NCBI RefSeq assembly: GCF_002332425.1
Contig: NZ_NRGS01000014.1
Coordinates: forward strand, 62,001 to 126,000
Origin: Brachybacterium alimentarium
Lineage (GTDB): Bacteria; Actinomycetota; Actinomycetes; Actinomycetales; Dermabacteraceae
Length of the DNA: 64,000 nucleotides
Direction: 5' to 3'
A program made the position numbers and the translations under genes. This document shows, piece after piece, positions 59,777-64,000 of this stretch (its first letter is position 1; the number at the start of each line of letters is the position of its first letter). The notes beneath the pieces were generated by a model that was not told the origin of the DNA, made no database searches, and saw only the letters and a program-made list of their open reading frames with translations.

Positions 59777-60358
59777 TCAGGCTGTCGGCGCGGCGGCCGG
59801 TGCGGTCGCCGCAGCGGCCTGGGCGGCCGATGCGAGCTCCACGTGCAGGTCCAGCTCGACCGGGGAATCCAGCGGGAGCACGGCGACGCCGACGGCGCTG
59901 CGGGCGTGCTGGCCGACATCGCCGAAGATCGAGCCCAGCAGTTCGCTGGCCCCGTTGATCACGGCGGGCTGCGCCGTGAACTGCGGGTCGGAGGCGACGT
60001 AGCCGGTGACCTTGACGACGCGCACCACCTGGTCGAGATCGCCGACCAGGGCCTCGATGGCGGCGAGGGCGTTGAGGCAGCAGATCGCAGCGAGCTCGGC
60101 AGCCCTCTCCGGAGTGACCTCGGCGCCCACCTTGCCCGTCGCGGGCAGGGACCCCTCGACGAAGGGCAGCTGGCCGGAGGTGTGGACGGCCGAGCCGACC
60201 GCGACGGCCGGGACATAGGCGGCGACCGGTGCGGCGACGACGGGCAGGGTCAGGCCCAGCTCATCCAGACGTGCCCGGATGCGGGATCCGGTGCCCGCAG
60301 GGGCTGCGGCCCCGGCGCGCTCAGCGGAGCCGGGAGTCTCGGAAGGCGACGTGGTCAC
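59777..60358 (-). CDS. RidA/YjgF-family protein
   Basis: The 193-residue protein is longer than standard RidA (about 130) owing to a 25-residue N-terminal and a 15-residue Ala/Pro C-terminal tail. The core has AVHTSGQLPFVEG, AAICCLNALAAIEALVGDLD and GQHARSAVGVAVLPLDSPVEL, with the conserved Arg that binds the substrate carboxylate. Enamine/imine deaminase activity is possible; Rv3678c is the syntenic relative. Ten bp from the MBL gene. Confidence 0.88.
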   Translation of the reverse strand: MTTSPSETPGSAERAGAAAPAGTGSRIRARLDELGLTLPVVAAPVAAYVPAVAVGSAVHTSGQLPFVEGSLPATGKVGAEVTPERAAELAAICCLNALAAIEALVGDLDQVVRVVKVTGYVASDPQFTAQPAVINGASELLGSIFGDVGQHARSAVGVAVLPLDSPVELDLHVELASAAQAAAATAPAAAPTA

Positions 60359-60362
60359 GAGC

Positions 60363-60533
60363 TCAGCCCTCGGTCAGGGGCCGCTTGAGGTAGGCGACCA
60401 GGTTCTCCGGATTCGGTCCGGGGACGACCTGAACCAGCTCCCAGCCCTCCTCGCCGTAGTTGTCGAGGATCTGCTTGGTCGCGTGGATCAGCAGCGGAAC
60501 GGTCAGGTACTCCCAGCGGGTGATAGTGCTCAT
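60363..60533 (-). CDS. Small DUF4177-type protein
   Basis: A 56-residue protein: RWEYLTVPLLIHATKQILDN then YGEEGWELVQVVPGPN and LVAYLKRP. The WEL-V core and length fit DUF4177, a small alpha/beta protein of unknown function found between ridA and whiB4 in actinobacteria. TAGGCT (60541-60546, minus strand) is seven bases from the ATG, indicating a leaderless start and suggesting a transcript that continues into ridA and the MBL gene. Confidence 0.82.
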   Translation of the reverse strand: MSTITRWEYLTVPLLIHATKQILDNYGEEGWELVQVVPGPNPENLVAYLKRPLTEG

Positions 60534-60585
60534 GCCCCGAAGCCTACCGGCCGGACCCGCCACCGGGGCTGGCCGACCGTCCGGC

Positions 60586-60888
60586 TCAGCTGCCCACGGC
60601 CTCCTGCGAGGCGCGGCGCAGCACCGCGGACCAGTCGCTCACGTCGGGGTTGCGCCGCAGCAGGCGCCGACGTTCCCGCTCTGTCATGCCGCCCCACACC
60701 CCGAAGTCGACCTTGTTGTCCAGCGCGTCGGCGAGGCACTCGGTCCTCACCGGGCACGCACCGCAGGCCACCTTCACGGTGTGCTGCTCAGCCCCCTGGA
60801 CGAAGAACCCGTCCGGGTCCATGCCCACGCATGCGCCTCGTGTCGCCCAGCTCGAATCCTCGGTGGTCGGAATCGCCCCGATGGTCAT
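60586..60888 (-). CDS. whiB4: WhiB-family iron-sulfur regulator, WhiB4-like
   Basis: This 100-residue Wbl protein has the four cluster ligands at Cys20, Cys42, Cys45 and Cys51 (C-x21-C-x2-C-x5-C). DNKVDFGVWGGMTERERRRLLRRN is the GVWGG turn followed by the basic region. The sequence around EQHTVKVACGACPVRTECLA and ALDNKV is closest to mycobacterial WhiB4, a redox sensor, and the neighbourhood (ridA, DUF4177, divergent ponA2) supports that. I use the second ATG (60888), which has AGAGG at proper spacing. Confidence 0.92.
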   Translation of the reverse strand: MTIGAIPTTEDSSWATRGACVGMDPDGFFVQGAEQHTVKVACGACPVRTECLADALDNKVDFGVWGGMTERERRRLLRRNPDVSDWSAVLRRASQEAVGS

Positions 60889-60932
60889 GTGCATCCTCTT
60901 TCCGAATCTTCGTTGACCCGATTTCTTCGACC

Positions 60933-60961
60933 ACTGTAAGGAGACGCATGCCACAGCGCAA
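60933..60961 (-). promoter_or_regulatory. whiB4 promoter
   Basis: Read on the minus strand: TTGCGC (60956-60961), 17-bp spacer, TACAGT (60933-60938). The predicted 5' leader is about 38 nt and contains the RBS. It is one of the few complete -35/-10 pairs I could place. Confidence 0.65.
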
Positions 60962-61098
60962 AATCCGACTCCACTCCGTGACCTGCCCGTGACGTGATAA
61001 GGGCCTTCGCGCCCCACCGCTGGGGCGGAATCGTGAAGATTCCTCGACGCGGGCCTCGGTTCATGGCTCGCCGTCCGTCGCCCCCGTACTGTTGGAGC

Positions 61099-63498
61099 AT
61101 GGCCCGCACTCCGTCCAGCTCCGCTTCCGGACGCTCCCTCCCCGTCGCCCTGGCGCAGACCCTGTACCTGCTGCTGGGAATGCTCGCTGTCTCCGTCCTG
61201 GCCGGGGTGCTCCTGGCCGCGTTCTTCCTGCCGGCGGTCTCCGCCTCCTCGAAGGTCGCCGAGGACGGCGTCGCCCTGTTCGAGTCCTATCCGACGGAGC
61301 TCGAGGTCGAGCCCCTCAACGAGGCCAGCCGCATCGAGGCGGCCGATGGCTCGCTGCTGGCGACGTTCTACACCGAGAACCGCATCATGGTGCCGCTGGA
61401 AGAGATCTCCCCGTACATGCAGCAGGCCGTGATCTCGGTCGAGGACCGCCGCTTCTACGAGCACGGCGGCGTCGACGCCAAGGGCATGATCCGTGCCTTC
61501 GCCTCCAACGCGGGCGGCAGCGCCACCCAGGGCGGCTCCACCCTCACGCAGCAGTACGTGAAGAACGCCCTGCTGATGGACGCCGTGCAGCGTGGCGACA
61601 AGGAAGCGATCGACGAGGCCACCGCGCAGACGTACAGCCGCAAGGCGCGCGAGGCGAAGCTGGCGATCTCGCTCGAGAAGCAGTGGAGCAAGGACGAGAT
61701 CCTCAACGCGTACCTCAACGTCGCGCAGTTCGGGCCCTCGCAGTACGGCGTCGAGACCGGAGCGCGCCACTACTTCTCGAAGAGCGCGAAGGACCTCAAC
61801 CCCGGCGAGGCGGCGCTCCTGGCGGGCGTCACCAACGGGCCCAACCAGTACGACCCCGTCTCCCACCCCGAAGCCGGTCAGAAGCGCCGCAACGAGGTGC
61901 TCGCCGACATGAAGCGCGAGGGCCACATCTCGCAGGAGGAGTACGACGAGTACACCGACCAGCCCGTCGAGGACATGCTCTCGATCACGAACACGCGGGC
62001 CGGCTGCGCCGACGCGGGCGACAGCGGCTTCTTCTGCGACTACGTCACCCGGTCGCTGCTGAACGACCCCGAGTTCGCCCCCTCCTACGAGGAGCGGCGC
62101 AAGCTCCTGTACGGCGGCGGTCTCACGATCAAGACCACCCTGGACCCGGAGATGCAGAAGACGGCGACCGACATTCTGCAGCGCAAGGTCCCCGGCGACT
62201 CCTCGAACGGCTTCGGCCACTCGATCGTGAGCGTCGAGCCGGGCACCGGCAACATCCTCACGATGGCCGAGAACCGCGTGTTCAACCCCTATGAGGAGGT
62301 CGGCGCGGGCGAGACCGCGATCAACTACAACGTGCCGCAGGCCCTCGGCGGATCCAACGGCTTCCCCGTCGGCTCGACGTTCAAGCCCTTCGTGCTCCAG
62401 GAATGGCTCAAGAGCGGCCACAGCATCGATGACCGCGTCAGCACCAAGCGCGAGGCGATGTCGAACTTCCCCGCGCGCTGCCTGTCTCGTGGCGCCTGGC
62501 GGGAGAGCCCCGGGTACAACCCGGACAACGCCGTCTCCGTGGACATCGCTCCGATGGAGTCCGTCCTGAACGGCACCAAGTTCTCCATCAACACCGCCTA
62601 CGCGAACATGGCGCGCCAGATCGACCTGTGCGACATCGCCGACGGCGCCCGCGACATCGGCGTGGTGCCCGGCAAGTACAACCCCTTCGACCCGGCCACC
62701 TACGACATGGACATCGCCGACATGTACGGCACCACGCTGGCCCCGTCGGCCGTGGTGCTGGGGCAGCTGCAGGTCTCCGCGCTCGACATGGCCGGCGCGT
62801 ACGCGACCTGGGCCGCCGGCGGCACGTACTGCAAGCCGCAGGCGATCACCGAGGTCACCGACCGCAACGGCGACGCGATGGGGATCTCGGGCGCCGACTG
62901 CCATCAGGCCGTCGAGAAGAAGGTCGCCGACACGATGGCCTGGACGCTCGAGCAGGACCTCGAGGACCCGAAGGCCACCGGCAAGGGGAAGATCATCCCC
63001 GGCCACCCTGCAGGCGGCAAGACCGGCACTTCGAACAAGCAGTACCACACCTGGTATGTCGGCTTCACCCGGCAGGTGTCCACCGCCGTGTGGTTCGGCC
63101 ACCCCCAGGGCGACAAGCGCCCGGGCGGCTTCGACGTCGACGGGACGATGCTCCGCACCGGCCACGTCTGGGGCAACACGATCTCCCTGCCCACGTGGCA
63201 GGAGTACATGACCGAGGTGCACAAGGATCTGCCCAGCGAGTCCTTCCCGGACGCTCCGCCGGAGACCAAGACGGAGGCGAACGACGCAGTGGAGAAGGGC
63301 AAGGTCCCCGACGTGAACGGCAAGGTCATGTCCGAGGCCACGGCATCGGTCGAGGCCGCCGGGTACAAGACCGAGGTGCGCGAGGAGAGCTCCGACTCGG
63401 TCGGCGAGGGCTACGCGATCGGCACGGATCCCGAGCCCGGGGCGGATCTGCCCGAGGGCCAGACGGTCGTCATCCGCCAGTCCACCGGGAAGGGCTGA
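61099..63498 (+). CDS. ponA2: Bifunctional penicillin-binding protein, PonA2 type with PASTA domain
   Basis: The 799-residue class A PBP has one N-terminal membrane anchor (about residues 15-45). The GT51 transglycosylase domain has SVEDRRFYEHGGVD, GGSTLTQQYVKN and YLNVAQFG. The transpeptidase domain has STFK (Ser426), SIN (496-498) and KTG (641-643). One PASTA domain closes the protein (VPDVNGKVMSEATASVEAAG onward). Two cysteine-containing loops (AGCADAGDSGFFCDY) are typical of PonA2. TACTGT (61087-61092) lies six bases before the ATG, so transcription is probably leaderless. Divergent from whiB4. Confidence 0.96.
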   Translation: MARTPSSSASGRSLPVALAQTLYLLLGMLAVSVLAGVLLAAFFLPAVSASSKVAEDGVALFESYPTELEVEPLNEASRIEAADGSLLATFYTENRIMVPLEEISPYMQQAVISVEDRRFYEHGGVDAKGMIRAFASNAGGSATQGGSTLTQQYVKNALLMDAVQRGDKEAIDEATAQTYSRKAREAKLAISLEKQWSKDEILNAYLNVAQFGPSQYGVETGARHYFSKSAKDLNPGEAALLAGVTNGPNQYDPVSHPEAGQKRRNEVLADMKREGHISQEEYDEYTDQPVEDMLSITNTRAGCADAGDSGFFCDYVTRSLLNDPEFAPSYEERRKLLYGGGLTIKTTLDPEMQKTATDILQRKVPGDSSNGFGHSIVSVEPGTGNILTMAENRVFNPYEEVGAGETAINYNVPQALGGSNGFPVGSTFKPFVLQEWLKSGHSIDDRVSTKREAMSNFPARCLSRGAWRESPGYNPDNAVSVDIAPMESVLNGTKFSINTAYANMARQIDLCDIADGARDIGVVPGKYNPFDPATYDMDIADMYGTTLAPSAVVLGQLQVSALDMAGAYATWAAGGTYCKPQAITEVTDRNGDAMGISGADCHQAVEKKVADTMAWTLEQDLEDPKATGKGKIIPGHPAGGKTGTSNKQYHTWYVGFTRQVSTAVWFGHPQGDKRPGGFDVDGTMLRTGHVWGNTISLPTWQEYMTEVHKDLPSESFPDAPPETKTEANDAVEKGKVPDVNGKVMSEATASVEAAGYKTEVREESSDSVGEGYAIGTDPEPGADLPEGQTVVIRQSTGKG

Positions 63499-63499
63499 G

Positions 63500-64000
63500 A
63501 TGCGGCCATTGGCCGCCGCCGCGGGAGCCGTGGGCCTGGCCGGCCTCGGCGCCGCTGCGGCAGCGCACGTCTGGTCCCACCAGGTCGAGATCCACCGGTA
63601 CACGCTGCGCGAGCACGAACTGCGCATCCTGCCGCCGGGGGCACGCACGATCCGCCTGCTGCACATCAGCGACATCCACCTGATGCCCGATCAGCACCGC
63701 AAGCTCGCGTTCCTGCGGCACCTCGCCTCGCTGCGGCCGCACCTGGTGATCGACACCGGCGACAACATCGCCTCGGCGGCGTCCGTGCCGGTGCTCGCCG
63801 ACGCCCTCGACCCGCTCCTGCAGAGACCCGGGGCGTACGTGATGGGATCCAACGACATGTTCGCCCCGGGGCCGAAGAACCCGGCACGGTACCTGCTGCC
63901 GGATCCGCGCCCCGAGGGGATGACCGAGCCCCGCGACCCGGACCTGCCCACGCAGGAGCTGGCCCGACGGCTCTCGGCACATGGCTGGAAGGACCTCACC
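63500..64000 (+). CDS. Metallophosphoesterase, 3' end cut by window edge
   Basis: The first 167 codons are visible. After a hydrophobic N-terminal anchor (AAAGAVGLAGLGAAAAAHVW) the calcineurin-like fold begins with LLHISDIHLMPD (metal-binding Asp and His), VIDTGDNIA (GDN-type motif) and VMGSNDMF (Asn, Asp). The remaining His motifs would lie past the edge. The ATG is one base after the ponA2 stop, so the two are coupled, as with Rv3682-Rv3683. Confidence 0.88.
   Translation, partial: MRPLAAAAGAVGLAGLGAAAAAHVWSHQVEIHRYTLREHELRILPPGARTIRLLHISDIHLMPDQHRKLAFLRHLASLRPHLVIDTGDNIASAASVPVLADALDPLLQRPGAYVMGSNDMFAPGPKNPARYLLPDPRPEGMTEPRDPDLPTQELARRLSAHGWKDLT

Noticed and set aside
60586-63675. A 1029-codon minus-strand frame covering ponA2 and ending in whiB4
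   Set aside because: Only the last 101 codons (WhiB) are real; the rest is antisense to the well-supported ponA2.

Overview
The window is very GC-rich with strong third-position G/C bias. It carries actinobacterial hallmark genes: mycothiol synthase, a WhiB4-like iron-sulfur protein, a PonA2-type penicillin-binding protein with a PASTA domain, MutT1, a GlxR/Crp-type regulator and Ssd/Tad helicase-neighbourhood genes. I read it as chromosome of an actinomycete of the Micrococcales type. A Brachybacterium-like (Dermabacteraceae) organism is my best guess, from style rather than from a search. No tRNA, rRNA, CRISPR array, IS element or prophage was seen.

Layout. 1-2265: a cut-off Gfo/Idh/MocA oxidoreductase and an MFS transporter, both on the minus strand. 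2425-5333: a complete trp attenuator (leader peptide with tandem Trp codons) in front of a lone trpB, then an RDD-family gene remnant and a convergent HisC/aromatic aminotransferase. 5472-10518: a small phage-holin-like membrane protein, purB, a CsoR-type copper sensor, a 3-methyladenine glycosylase, an SDR, a CPBP protease and a rhodanese. 10761-13060: a two-gene MacB/FtsX-like ABC exporter. 13344-17718: pstSCAB with a PHO-box-like repeat and an intercistronic hairpin. 17944-26886: a Gly/Tyr-repeat DUF4190 protein, mutT1-mshD, a nitrobindin-like protein overlapping ygfZ, and several small membrane or unknown proteins. 27446-34112: class II aldolase, TrmH-type methylase coupled to DedA, a zinc peptidase, pyrE, an SDR and exonuclease III. 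34619-39277: a compact Tad/Flp pilus cluster ending 2 bp from a convergent DEAD/DEAH helicase (39280-41796). 41873-54270: methyltransferase, PAP2 phosphatase and topA, then a sugar ABC transporter plus oxidoreductase, then tmk and holB. 54340-64000: DUF3027, a cold-shock protein, Nudix, nth, crp, an MBL hydrolase, RidA, DUF4177, whiB4, ponA2 and a metallophosphoesterase cut by the right edge. That last order matches the Mycobacterium tuberculosis Rv3674c-Rv3683 neighbourhood as I remember it.

How the parts work together. The housekeeping blocks cover chromosome topology and replication (topA, tmk, holB), DNA repair (nth, xth, mpg), phosphate uptake (pst), thiol and redox protection (mshD, whiB4, ygfZ) and cell-wall synthesis (ponA2). 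Tightly overlapping ATGA/GTGA junctions are frequent, which suggests translational coupling.

Cross-cutting signals. First, about twenty genes have a TANNNT-like hexamer exactly 6-7 nt before the start codon, the signature of leaderless mRNAs. Second, many intergenic spacers carry their own private short tandem-repeat family, and several proteins carry low-complexity repeats. I did not find a wholly new multi-gene system. The most interesting items are the leaderless trpL attenuator on an orphan trpB, the TadB-TadC fusion, the palindromic leader of crp, the sugar operon inserted between topA and tmk, and the spacer repeats.
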